DNA of 47,351 nt from an uncultured Enterobacterales bacterium (GTDB lineage: Bacteria; Pseudomonadota; Gammaproteobacteria; Enterobacterales; Psychrobiaceae): positions 1 through 47,351 of the forward strand of contig CALJMY010000125.1 in assembly GCA_937981905.1 (NCBI GenBank), read 5' to 3'. Both the position numbers and the translations under genes were made by a program. A model generated the notes under the pieces. The model was not told the DNA's origin. It saw only the letters and a program-made list of their open reading frames with translations, and made no database searches. Shown piece by piece: positions 35,420-44,134 of this stretch. Position 1 is the stretch's first letter; each line of letters starts with the position of its first letter.

Positions 35420-38116
35420 ATGGCTAATGAAAATAGATACTACAAAAAACCGTTTGCACAAAACGGAAATAAAACAGAGGTTCCGAACGAAAGTGTAAGT
35501 GGCTCAGTGTCTTACGATACGGGGTACGGTCCTGATTATGAATTACAGGAAGGCTCAGTAAATAGAAAGCGTATAGAAAGACAGCCGTTTAACGGCATGA
35601 TGAACAGCATTACTAAAAACCTTAAACAATGGCAAGAAAACCTTTATCCAACATGGATCGAAGATGACGGCGACGGCGTAGCTTTTGAATACACTGAAGG
35701 CATGATCGTTTCACATGATAATGTTAATTATATTTCTCTTGAAGTCTCTAACCAAGAAGAACCGGGTACGGGGAGCAAGTGGAGCGTTTACGATGCCACA
35801 TTACAAAATAAAAACTATCTTGGGATGAAGTCATTAAGTGGAGCTATTTTAGATGGTAGTGTTGAAGCTGGAAATTACGTAAGAATCATCGATCGAAGTA
35901 TGGCTATAGCTCAATATCAAATATCAGCAACACCTAATGAAATAGATGTTATAGCTTGTACTGGTGTTCCTTCACTGTCTTTAGTGATAATACATGAAAT
36001 GGTTATATCTGCTGAACAGTTAGGCATGTCAACAAGCAACACTAGCGCATTCAACACATCTATATTAGATCGAATGAAAGTTATACGTGTAAGCGGTGGA
36101 ACGGGTGACGGGTTACCAATGATAATAAATCAAGGACCTTACGAGATTGATGCCGATTCAGAGTATGACTTATACGATTTTGAAGGTACTGGTTCGCTAA
36201 CGTGGAACGGAAACACCTTTAATATTGCTGATATGAATACCCGCCTATCAAGTATTGAAAAACTTTCAGCAAAAATGAGAAAAGGCGACACTGTTAAGCT
36301 CGCTTTTTACGGTGATTCTACTGTTAGAGGTATTGGTACTACGGGTGCAAGCAACCCACCGACAACTGGAACCGCGCCAGATATCGCGCCAGTACTTCCT
36401 ATTGGAGACTTGAATACATATTCTCCGGATGGTTTACCACAAAAATTTGAAACTTTCGCGCGTACATTCTACGGTAATGATAACATAATTTGTGCGAATG
36501 GTGCTTATGGCGGTTCCGGTTTAGTTAATAACTTCCCTGTTCAATATTTAGATGACATCTTTTTAAACAACCCTGATACTGACTTTAGCGGTGTTGAGTA
36601 TATGTTTTTAAACTGGGCGTATAATGATGCTGCCTTTGATAGTGGATCGCTAGAAACTTACAGTACAAACCTAACTAACCTAGTTAAAAAATTGCGTGGT
36701 TTTGGGATTGAACCTGTATTAATGACACCTGACCCAGCTAGCAATACCGGCGGTGCTTCATTGCTTGAAGTTAAAGGACAATTAAAAAACGCGCTTTACG
36801 ATGTAGCTAAAAAATTAGATATTGATGTTGTCCCTATTGGCGATGATGTTATTGAATTTTATAATAAATCAACAATGGCTTCATGGTCTAACGATCAAAG
36901 CGATGGCGTTCATCTAAATAGCCGGGGACATAGAGTAAAGGTGATGTCCATGTTGAAACATATCGGCAAAACTGAGATATTCACAGCTAACGACGAAAGA
37001 TTAAATATTTCTCTAATTGATGATAGGTGTCGCGGGTTATCTAAGACAATCGGGGAAGACTCGGTAACAAGTCAATCTAAACTTCAATTCGGCTTCAGAC
37101 ACAGAATAGCTACAGGCAATTTCGTTGCTAATGACGAGTTATCTGACATATGGGTTTGGTGCGACTCTCCACAGTCTGTTCTGTACCATATGTTTGGCAC
37201 TAATAACTACTTAGAAACTACTCTGAACACTGAAATGCCAAAGCTCACGATTAACAACGTAGCGGTTAATTTCGAAGCTAGCACAGAGAAGGTGAAACGA
37301 ACTGCGGATTTAGGTAGAGCGCCTTTCGGTGACAGAGTAGAAGAGCAGCCAAGCGTTATAACAAAGCTTAGATATGGGCTTAATCGTATACAGTTTAATG
37401 CCCCTGACCCTTTAAAAATATCTGATGGTTATTATAATACCGGGTATTTGTCTGTAGTATCTGGCAGCAATTCTAGATCTTTAATCGAGGGGAAAATATT
37501 TGATGCCGTTGGAAACGCTGGTGTGGTGCCTACTAGATCGCCTATAGCTATAGCTAATCAGTTTATATTGCCTACCGTAGCAGACAATGGCGCTATACAC
37601 GCAACATTCCCATTTGATAATATGTCGTCACCACTTAGCAATCAAATAGCCACCCCTGATTCTGTTTGTGACTTTACAGCCAAGCTTTACAATCATAGCG
37701 GATTGTCTTTTGGTGGTGGGTTTAATCAAACGGTAGGCGCTTACGGTTATGCGTTCTATATCAGTGGTAACACTATCAATTTAGTAGATGTTAGTTGTGA
37801 TGTATCAGGGCTAGCGACCACTACAGTATTGGCTTCTGCTGCGATAACTCAAGCTGATTATGATGGTGTTGATGTAAGCTACAGGGTTAGAGGTCAATAC
37901 GCACTTGATGAAGCTATAGGTCAGATAATAACCATATATAAAATAACCGATGGAATACCAGTGGAAATTCTTTCTTGGAATAGCGAGAACGATGCGGGTA
38001 AAAAAGTTAAATCCATTAGTGGTTGGTCATTCGGTGGTTTTTGGGATTACGCTGGCGGAAGCTCTGGCGAAATACTTCAAATAAGCGGCGGCACTATTTA
38101 CTCTAAAATAGCATAG
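35420..38116 (+). CDS. large tail protein with SGNH hydrolase domain
   Basis: 898 aa; VKLAFYGDSTVRG (block I), FLNWAYNDA, DGVHLNSRGH (block V). Confidence 0.8.
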   Translation: MANENRYYKKPFAQNGNKTEVPNESVSGSVSYDTGYGPDYELQEGSVNRKRIERQPFNGMMNSITKNLKQWQENLYPTWIEDDGDGVAFEYTEGMIVSHDNVNYISLEVSNQEEPGTGSKWSVYDATLQNKNYLGMKSLSGAILDGSVEAGNYVRIIDRSMAIAQYQISATPNEIDVIACTGVPSLSLVIIHEMVISAEQLGMSTSNTSAFNTSILDRMKVIRVSGGTGDGLPMIINQGPYEIDADSEYDLYDFEGTGSLTWNGNTFNIADMNTRLSSIEKLSAKMRKGDTVKLAFYGDSTVRGIGTTGASNPPTTGTAPDIAPVLPIGDLNTYSPDGLPQKFETFARTFYGNDNIICANGAYGGSGLVNNFPVQYLDDIFLNNPDTDFSGVEYMFLNWAYNDAAFDSGSLETYSTNLTNLVKKLRGFGIEPVLMTPDPASNTGGASLLEVKGQLKNALYDVAKKLDIDVVPIGDDVIEFYNKSTMASWSNDQSDGVHLNSRGHRVKVMSMLKHIGKTEIFTANDERLNISLIDDRCRGLSKTIGEDSVTSQSKLQFGFRHRIATGNFVANDELSDIWVWCDSPQSVLYHMFGTNNYLETTLNTEMPKLTINNVAVNFEASTEKVKRTADLGRAPFGDRVEEQPSVITKLRYGLNRIQFNAPDPLKISDGYYNTGYLSVVSGSNSRSLIEGKIFDAVGNAGVVPTRSPIAIANQFILPTVADNGAIHATFPFDNMSSPLSNQIATPDSVCDFTAKLYNHSGLSFGGGFNQTVGAYGYAFYISGNTINLVDVSCDVSGLATTTVLASAAITQADYDGVDVSYRVRGQYALDEAIGQIITIYKITDGIPVEILSWNSENDAGKKVKSISGWSFGGFWDYAGGSSGEILQISGGTIYSKIA

Positions 38117-38128
38117 ATAAAAACTAAG

Positions 38129-38158
38129 AAAAGCCGCTTTAATTAGCGGCTTTTTTTA
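38129..38158. terminator. bidirectional terminator
   Basis: AAAAGCCGC-TTTAATTA-GCGGCTTTTTTT between convergent operons. Confidence 0.85.
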
Positions 38159-38737
38159 TGCTTCATCTCCAAAGCGATCCCAACCTTCGCGAGCTTTACG
38201 GCTGAACATTTCAAGGCGTGGCACGTTGCCACAAAGCCTGTCTAATATACTAAAAAAATCGTCAGGCTTTGCACTGTGAATGTATTTGTTATTTTTATCC
38301 ACTGGCATTTTAGCTTCGAAAATATTTCGAATAGATTTATCTTTAATTAAATCACTTAACTTTCCGTTATACATGATCATTACTGATTCAGTGCTGGCGC
38401 GTGTGCCGTGACCCATACCAAAATGAGTTAAACCGTTTTTAGTTATCTTGTGCCAAACCAATCCATTCATTGATAAGAACTTAGTGAAACCCCATGCTTT
38501 ACCTAGTTTAATTGCATCTTCTGGCATTGAATTCATATACCACATAAATAAAATACAATTATCTTCAAGTAAGTATCGAACTGGCATACAACACAAGTCA
38601 TAAGTTGAAGTTGTGCGATATTTTTTTGTAGCTGCTGAAATCATAGATCCACCAGTTTTTTTATTATTAAAATCCCACGGTGGATCTGCAAGTACTAGTT
38701 TATATTTTTTATCCGTGTTGAATATATCGATCTTCAT
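38156..38737 (-). CDS. MT-A70-family adenine N6-methyltransferase
   Basis: YKLVLADPPWDFNNKKTGG (DPPW) motif and MT-A70-like C-terminus. Confidence 0.85.
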   Translation of the reverse strand: MKIDIFNTDKKYKLVLADPPWDFNNKKTGGSMISAATKKYRTTSTYDLCCMPVRYLLEDNCILFMWYMNSMPEDAIKLGKAWGFTKFLSMNGLVWHKITKNGLTHFGMGHGTRASTESVMIMYNGKLSDLIKDKSIRNIFEAKMPVDKNNKYIHSAKPDDFFSILDRLCGNVPRLEMFSRKAREGWDRFGDEA

Positions 38738-38743
38738 TTTTGG

Positions 38744-39004
38744 TTACCTTCTATTAAATACCGCGAATCTTTTTTCAATAAAAATTCTAAGTCGTGTGTT
38801 TGCTGCTTTACGTCCTGCACCTTCTTTTCGATGCTCGGTTGGCTCTTTGTCGGCTGCATCCCTGAAAGCTTGGCTATATGCATTACATACTTTTTTACGA
38901 TCTTCATCGTTTAAATAACCAAGTTTTTCGTTAATCCATTTAGTGTCGGCAGGACAACGATCAGCAGGGAGTATTCCTATTTTTGGTTTGTTATAGAATG
39001 CCAT
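38744..39004 (-). CDS. hypothetical protein
   Basis: Start MAFYNKPKIG at 39004 preferred over 39049. Confidence 0.55.
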   Translation of the reverse strand: MAFYNKPKIGILPADRCPADTKWINEKLGYLNDEDRKKVCNAYSQAFRDAADKEPTEHRKEGAGRKAANTRLRIFIEKRFAVFNRR

Positions 39005-39396
39005 TCTCTGACCGCCTCTATTGCTCCAACAGCACCAAGCGCATAACAAGCAAAAGCGCCTTGTTTTTCACTATCAATTAAATACTTTAATTGTTTTTCA
39101 CTGCTTGAGCTTTTGGTGTGATCGCGTCTTTTAAGCTCGATTAACATGGGCGGCACACAAGGGATAATAATATCACTAGCGCCTGTATTCATACCTTCGA
39201 GTTTTTGCTGTGCGCCTTGTCGCTTGGTGCGCTTTCCTTCGTTGCGAATATGTACCGCGATTTTTGCAAGGTCTGGAAACTCAGCTTTCAACAAACAAAG
39301 AAAACTTATTTGCTCTGGCGTTTCTTTAGGGCAATCACCACGAAACGAAGTATCACCAAATACTTTTATTTGTGGCGGTATTTTATTTAGGTTCAT
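38977..39396 (-). CDS. VRR-NUC-type nuclease
   Basis: HIRNEGKRTKRQGAQQKLEGMNTGASDIIIP..MLIELKRRDHTKSSSSEKQLKYL. Confidence 0.8.
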   Translation of the reverse strand: MNLNKIPPQIKVFGDTSFRGDCPKETPEQISFLCLLKAEFPDLAKIAVHIRNEGKRTKRQGAQQKLEGMNTGASDIIIPCVPPMLIELKRRDHTKSSSSEKQLKYLIDSEKQGAFACYALGAVGAIEAVREWHSITNQK

Positions 39397-40073
39397 TTTG
39401 ATAACTCGCGAGGCTCACCACCGCCAAATTGCACAAATTCAGGGACTGCTAATTCTTCATCGTCAAACCGAGCTGGCATAATTAAAGAAACTATTTCTTT
39501 ATCGTAACCACTAACAGCACAAACAACCCCGTCTTTATCGCTTAACATTAAATTTAACTGAGGAAACTTTCTATTTGTTACTACTGATTTTAACTTACCG
39601 ATATAATCAACGTTTATGCCTATACTGCTTGTTGGTTTTGGCTTAAATGCTGCAAAAATTCGTTTAGTGTTTGGGAATCGACCGTCGATAACAGAAAAAT
39701 ATTCAACGTGTGGAACTTGCGACATAGGGCTTTCGTTATCATCTTTAAAGAAGTCAAATTCATCATCTTCATTATGCAATAAAACATAAACCTTGTTGTC
39801 AATAAACTGCACAGAGTTTAAAGGCAGTTTGTTGATATTTGTTTTTTTAGCTGCTGCAAGAAGTGGTTTTGATATAGGTAGGATATACTCACCATCACAT
39901 AAACCTTTTTTGTCGTGGATAGTTACCAAACGGTGACCGTCGGTAGCTGTTAAAATTACACCCTCTTCAGGATGTGGCTTTACATGAAATCCATTTAAAT
40001 AATAACGGACGTCATTCACAGCCATAAACGAGGCTAGGATTGGTAAGTATTCACGGTTAAATTTTACTTTCAT
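39393..40073 (-). CDS. DNA polymerase III beta-like sliding clamp protein
   Basis: VILTATDGHRLVTI and C-terminal EIVSLIMPARF resemble DnaN TDGHRL and MPMRL signatures; 226 aa. Confidence 0.65.
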   Translation of the reverse strand: MKVKFNREYLPILASFMAVNDVRYYLNGFHVKPHPEEGVILTATDGHRLVTIHDKKGLCDGEYILPISKPLLAAAKKTNINKLPLNSVQFIDNKVYVLLHNEDDEFDFFKDDNESPMSQVPHVEYFSVIDGRFPNTKRIFAAFKPKPTSSIGINVDYIGKLKSVVTNRKFPQLNLMLSDKDGVVCAVSGYDKEIVSLIMPARFDDEELAVPEFVQFGGGEPRELSK

Positions 40074-40113
40074 TTTTATTTTCCTTTTGATGTTGTTTCG
40101 TTTCGATAAAAGA

Positions 40114-40141
40114 ATAATAACACAATACCGCATTATTGCAA
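40114..40141 (-). promoter_or_regulatory. class A-related promoter
   Basis: Minus strand TTGCAA-n16-TATTAT with AATGCGGTATTGTG inside the spacer. Confidence 0.4.
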
Positions 40142-40154
40142 CTATGTTTTTAAA

Positions 40155-42152
40155 TTAATTTGTTATTTCTTCCTCTTCTACCTGCTCCGCTAAAAACTCA
40201 ACGCTTTTAACTTCAAATTTTGCATAGCCATTTTGACCTAAAGATTTTTTAACTTTTATTTCGTGCGGTGCTACTTTCCATAAATCACATTGAGAATATT
40301 TTTCATCTATCGCTTCGGGGTTCCAGTTATTAGCCTTAGCTAATCGATTAAAAACCCAATGCTGTCGCTTAGTATGCCAAGCCACTACAGATCCGATCTC
40401 GGTTGCGTAGGTTGCTTTTACTGAGAATGTGCCGACACCACTTATATATGGTTCATACCTGGCGCTCATACATTTAACTAATTTTGTTTCACCCGTAGCA
40501 ATAACCCCAGCTTGACCAGCTTTTTCAACGAGCTTTTCATTTGGATCAACCAATCTATCTTTACACTTAACACAATGACGCGCTGCGATATCATTTTCAG
40601 CGTGACAATCGCTGTTAGGGCATATTTTCATGCTGTATCTATGCTCGCATTGTATAGGCTTACCGCTCATGATATACGCTTCAGGATTTGAGCAACGGCG
40701 TGAGTAATGTGCTGGTACTGGTATTTCTTTAAACGAACATTCGCCAAAATCGTCTTTAGTGGTTGGATCTAACACTTCCATTGTTAGCGGTATACCTTCC
40801 CACGCACACGGATCGCCTTCATCATCCCAGCGGATCGCCTTTTCGGTGCCACTAATAATAAAATTACCAAATTCATCATGCGCTAAACCATCATACGCGG
40901 CGTCGTTACGGCGTTTTTTATTCGATATAGCATTACAAGCTGGACACGTTACAGTTATTTCTGAAGACTCGCCAGACTTTACACGCGCTGTTATTTCAGG
41001 CGTAAAAATATCGGTTTGTAATTTGTGGCGTTCTATATTTTCGGCGTAATCTAAAAGCAATGCAAACTCTTTGTCTGGGTGTAATCTTAACTCCCTTCCA
41101 ATTATTTGTTGAAGTAATCCAGCGCTTTCTGTAGCTCTTAATACTGCGATAACATCTACATGAGGAAAGTTTACACCAACCGTTAACACATCAACATTTA
41201 CAATAAATTGAAATTCACGGTTTTTATACGAATTAACAATTTCCGCTCGTTCATTTTTCTTTAACTGACCGGTAACAAGTTTTGAATCACTTGGTAAATA
41301 ATCCATAATTTCTTCAGCATGACTAATTGTTGAAGCAAATATCATGGTTCCCATTTTGCCTTTAGAGCGGTGAATAACTTCTTTTATTATTCTTTCTGTT
41401 TTACTGTTGCCTGAAAATGTATCGGTTACAGATTTTGGCGTAAACTTACCCATACTGTTTGTTTTTAACTTTGACGTATCGTATTGGTCGCTAATATCAC
41501 CAATAACTAATTGACTTAGATATCCATCTTCTATTAATTCACTGGTTGATACACGATAAACCAGTTTAGAAAAATAAGGCTCTACCGCTTTTGTTTCGTC
41601 AAGAATGATATCTTCTTCACTAGTAGAATCAATTGAGTATATATAGCCTGTTCCCATTCTGTACGGGGTAGCTGTTGTCCCAATGATACGGCATTTATCA
41701 TTAACTAAAACACCTCTGATCTCATACTCCAAAACAGATTTTATAAGTTTTTTTACTGACTCGGTTATCATTTGGCATTCATCAAGTATTATTCCACTTA
41801 CCCCCATGTGTGCTATTTTTTCTATGTTTTTTAATGCACTTTGAGGGCTGCAAAATATTACTTGGCATCTAGTGCACTTCTGGCCAGCGCTGGCGCAATA
41901 GATTGATGCAGGAAAACCGTATTGAATAGTGTATGTTTCGTGGTTTTGCTCCACTAATTCCTTGTTGGGTGCTATACACAATACTTTTTTGTTTGGTGCG
42001 ACTTCAGAAAAGAACTGAGCAAGCCTGGAAACTACGTAGGCTTTGCCGCTACCCGTTGGTAACTCTACCATACAAGGGGATAGGCGCTTCTTCACATGGC
42101 TTATAACTGCTTGGATTGCTTCTTCTTGATATGGTCTTGCTGTTAGTTTCAT
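40155..42152 (-). CDS. superfamily 2 DNA helicase with zinc-finger insert
   Basis: RPYQEEAI, LPTGSGK, LDECQ, TATPYR, QIIGRELRLHP; several CxxC pairs; start at 42152 by ATGA overlap with GGAGG upstream. Confidence 0.85.
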   Translation of the reverse strand: MKLTARPYQEEAIQAVISHVKKRLSPCMVELPTGSGKAYVVSRLAQFFSEVAPNKKVLCIAPNKELVEQNHETYTIQYGFPASIYCASAGQKCTRCQVIFCSPQSALKNIEKIAHMGVSGIILDECQMITESVKKLIKSVLEYEIRGVLVNDKCRIIGTTATPYRMGTGYIYSIDSTSEEDIILDETKAVEPYFSKLVYRVSTSELIEDGYLSQLVIGDISDQYDTSKLKTNSMGKFTPKSVTDTFSGNSKTERIIKEVIHRSKGKMGTMIFASTISHAEEIMDYLPSDSKLVTGQLKKNERAEIVNSYKNREFQFIVNVDVLTVGVNFPHVDVIAVLRATESAGLLQQIIGRELRLHPDKEFALLLDYAENIERHKLQTDIFTPEITARVKSGESSEITVTCPACNAISNKKRRNDAAYDGLAHDEFGNFIISGTEKAIRWDDEGDPCAWEGIPLTMEVLDPTTKDDFGECSFKEIPVPAHYSRRCSNPEAYIMSGKPIQCEHRYSMKICPNSDCHAENDIAARHCVKCKDRLVDPNEKLVEKAGQAGVIATGETKLVKCMSARYEPYISGVGTFSVKATYATEIGSVVAWHTKRQHWVFNRLAKANNWNPEAIDEKYSQCDLWKVAPHEIKVKKSLGQNGYAKFEVKSVEFLAEQVEEEEITN

Positions 42153-42829
42153 TTTACATGCCTCCATAATGTTTTGTTTTTTATTCTTTTTATTGTGCTT
42201 TCTGAAACACCAAACACAGCAGCAATGACTGAATTATGTGCATCCATACCTCTTATTTTTGGTATGTCAGATTCGGTTAATTTAGATTTGTTATTATTAG
42301 AACCTATAATTTTATCTCTACCTTTATCGATCATGTCGTTGCAGTTATCTTTTACTGTCCCTTGAAATAAATGATCAGGGTTAACGCAAGACGGATTATC
42401 ACAGGTATGGCAAACCACATTACCTTTTATTATTGGTTCGATGTAATATTCAAAAGAAAACCTATGCGCTCTTATAGATGGACCATTGGCCGGAAGTATT
42501 CCGTAACCATCTTTATCTGTATGAGATTCCCATACCCAGCAACCTGTATGAGATTTTTTAAACCTAGATAAAAACCTATCTAGTACAGTTCCATGTTTTT
42601 CTAATTGCATTTTTTTCATGGCTTTTCTGTTTACTTCTGATTTTAAGCATCCGCAAGAACCGCCAACCCTTGCGACTTCAGAGCCTTTTCTTACCCGTCT
42701 TTCTCCGCATTCGCATTCGAAAAGCCAATAAGCTGCGCTTTGCTTGGTGTTTTTTGGTTTTTCTACTCGCTCTATTGCTGTAAATCGTCCGAATTTCTTA
42801 CCTGTTAATTCTAATGCTGGTTTACCCAT
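42149..42829 (-). CDS. HNH homing endonuclease
   Basis: N-terminal CECGERRVRKGS..SCGCL zinc motif, HRFSFEYYI..VVCHTCDNPSCVNPDHLFQGTVKDNCNDM (HNH_3 type), C-terminal HTH. Confidence 0.85.
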   Translation of the reverse strand: MGKPALELTGKKFGRFTAIERVEKPKNTKQSAAYWLFECECGERRVRKGSEVARVGGSCGCLKSEVNRKAMKKMQLEKHGTVLDRFLSRFKKSHTGCWVWESHTDKDGYGILPANGPSIRAHRFSFEYYIEPIIKGNVVCHTCDNPSCVNPDHLFQGTVKDNCNDMIDKGRDKIIGSNNNKSKLTESDIPKIRGMDAHNSVIAAVFGVSESTIKRIKNKTLWRHVK

Positions 42830-42898
42830 ATGTAGACCTTTTTGCTTAGTTAGATTATCTACTTTTAAGCTTACATTGATATTTGTCAAAGTCAAATA

Positions 42899-42932
42899 AA
42901 AAGCCGCTCATTATCAATTAATAATGGCGGCT
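42899..42932 (-). terminator. minus-strand terminator of SSB-like gene
   Basis: Minus strand AGCCGCCATTAT..ATAATGAGCGGCTTTTT hairpin. Confidence 0.8.
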
Positions 42933-42951
42933 ATGTTGTTTTTATTGTTGG

Positions 42952-43548
42952 TTAATCAAAATCAATATCTGGTTCGTTAAATTCATCTTCTACTGATTTT
43001 GGTTTAGCTGCTACCGTTTGCTGTTTTGGCTCTGCTGCTTTTTCTTCGCCACCTGCTTGACCTGCTTGCACCATCTTTTCGCGTAAGTAACCAAAGCCGC
43101 GAATAAAGTTGATTTCACGAGATACACCGTCCGGCTCACCTTCTGGATCTGTAACGAATAAACCAAATTTAACACGCGCTTCGGCAACTCCTGCCCAATA
43201 CTGTTGGATGCTTTCTGTGTTTAATTCAATTTGGCCATTGGTCATTGGAAAACCCGCTTGAGCATCTAACACGCCTAAGTTGCGCATAGCCAGATCGCGT
43301 TTGCTTGCATCCATATCAAATATTTTTGCATTGTACTTGTACTTTTGCCCGAAGAATTCACCCTGTGTTGTTACCACAACGTTAATCATGCACACTTGAA
43401 GGCTTTTACCTTCTTCGATACCAACAAAACCATCAGTAACCGCGATTGTTAATTCAGTGTCATTTGGGATTGTTAAGTTTTGCCCGTCAAAAAAACCATC
43501 GTAATTAATATCGTCTTGGTTTGGTTGGTTTAAGAAAAATCCGCTCAT
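42952..43548 (-). CDS. putative ssDNA-binding protein
   Basis: 198 aa, beta-rich N-terminus and acidic C-terminal tail DEFNEPDIDFD; replication-module position. Confidence 0.55.
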   Translation of the reverse strand: MSGFFLNQPNQDDINYDGFFDGQNLTIPNDTELTIAVTDGFVGIEEGKSLQVCMINVVVTTQGEFFGQKYKYNAKIFDMDASKRDLAMRNLGVLDAQAGFPMTNGQIELNTESIQQYWAGVAEARVKFGLFVTDPEGEPDGVSREINFIRGFGYLREKMVQAGQAGGEEKAAEPKQQTVAAKPKSVEDEFNEPDIDFD

Positions 43549-43610
43549 TTGTTTAGCTCCGTTTGTTTTGTGCCATTGTTGGCTGTTAAATTGTTTGGTT
43601 AATTGGTTGC

Positions 43611-43781
43611 TTACTTAGAGACACGTATAAAAGGAATTCCTTTTGACGTTTTAACAAACTGCTCAAGTCCATTGTTAGGGTTTGTTATTTTGGTGAAGGT
43701 TGGGGCTTCGCCTTTGTAGCTTCTGTCTGACATTTTATGTGTAGTGGCTTTTGAGTTTAATACTCTTTGAGCTTGGTTCAT
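43611..43781 (-). CDS. small hypothetical protein (56 aa)
   Basis: Not in ORF track. MNQAQRVLNSKATTHKMSDRSYKGEAPTFTKITNPNNGLEQFVKTSKGIPFIRVSK; GGAG RBS. Confidence 0.6.
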   Translation of the reverse strand: MNQAQRVLNSKATTHKMSDRSYKGEAPTFTKITNPNNGLEQFVKTSKGIPFIRVSK

Positions 43782-43853
43782 TTTTATTACTCCGTTTGTT
43801 ATTTAAAATAGTTTATTTCGTTTCGATGGATGTATTAAACATCAATATTTACC

Positions 43854-43882
43854 TTGAATCAAGTTCTTTTTTGAATTAATAT
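43854..43882 (+). promoter_or_regulatory. promoter of primase operon
   Basis: TTGAAT-n17-TAATAT; CTTGAaTCAAG palindrome over -35. Confidence 0.45.
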
Positions 43883-43912
43883 CTGTTTATCAAAATAACC
43901 AAGGTAAAAACA

Positions 43913-44110
43913 ATGAGCATAAACACTAGAATAAAAGACGCGGTAACAGCAGGGGTTAAAGCTAAATCAATAGCTGATAAGTCAGGCGTTAGCTACTTCC
44001 GTATTTCTTCAGTGGTAAATCCTGAGAAGTACAGAGGGGAATCAAAATTTAACGAAGAAGAAACAAAAAAAATAGAAGACGCTTTGTCTTCAATAAAAGA
44101 AGCACTTTAG
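43913..44110 (+). CDS. small HTH-like putative regulator
   Basis: 65 aa; IKDAVTAGVKAKSIADKSGVSYFRISSVVNPEKYRGESKFNEEETKKIEDAL reads as a Cro/XRE-type HTH. Confidence 0.5.
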   Translation: MSINTRIKDAVTAGVKAKSIADKSGVSYFRISSVVNPEKYRGESKFNEEETKKIEDALSSIKEAL

Positions 44111-44134
44111 TAAAACCAGCAAAAGGCATCAACA

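Noticed and set aside
40759-41049. Plus-strand ORF inside the helicase
   Set aside because: Antisense shadow with no regulatory signals.
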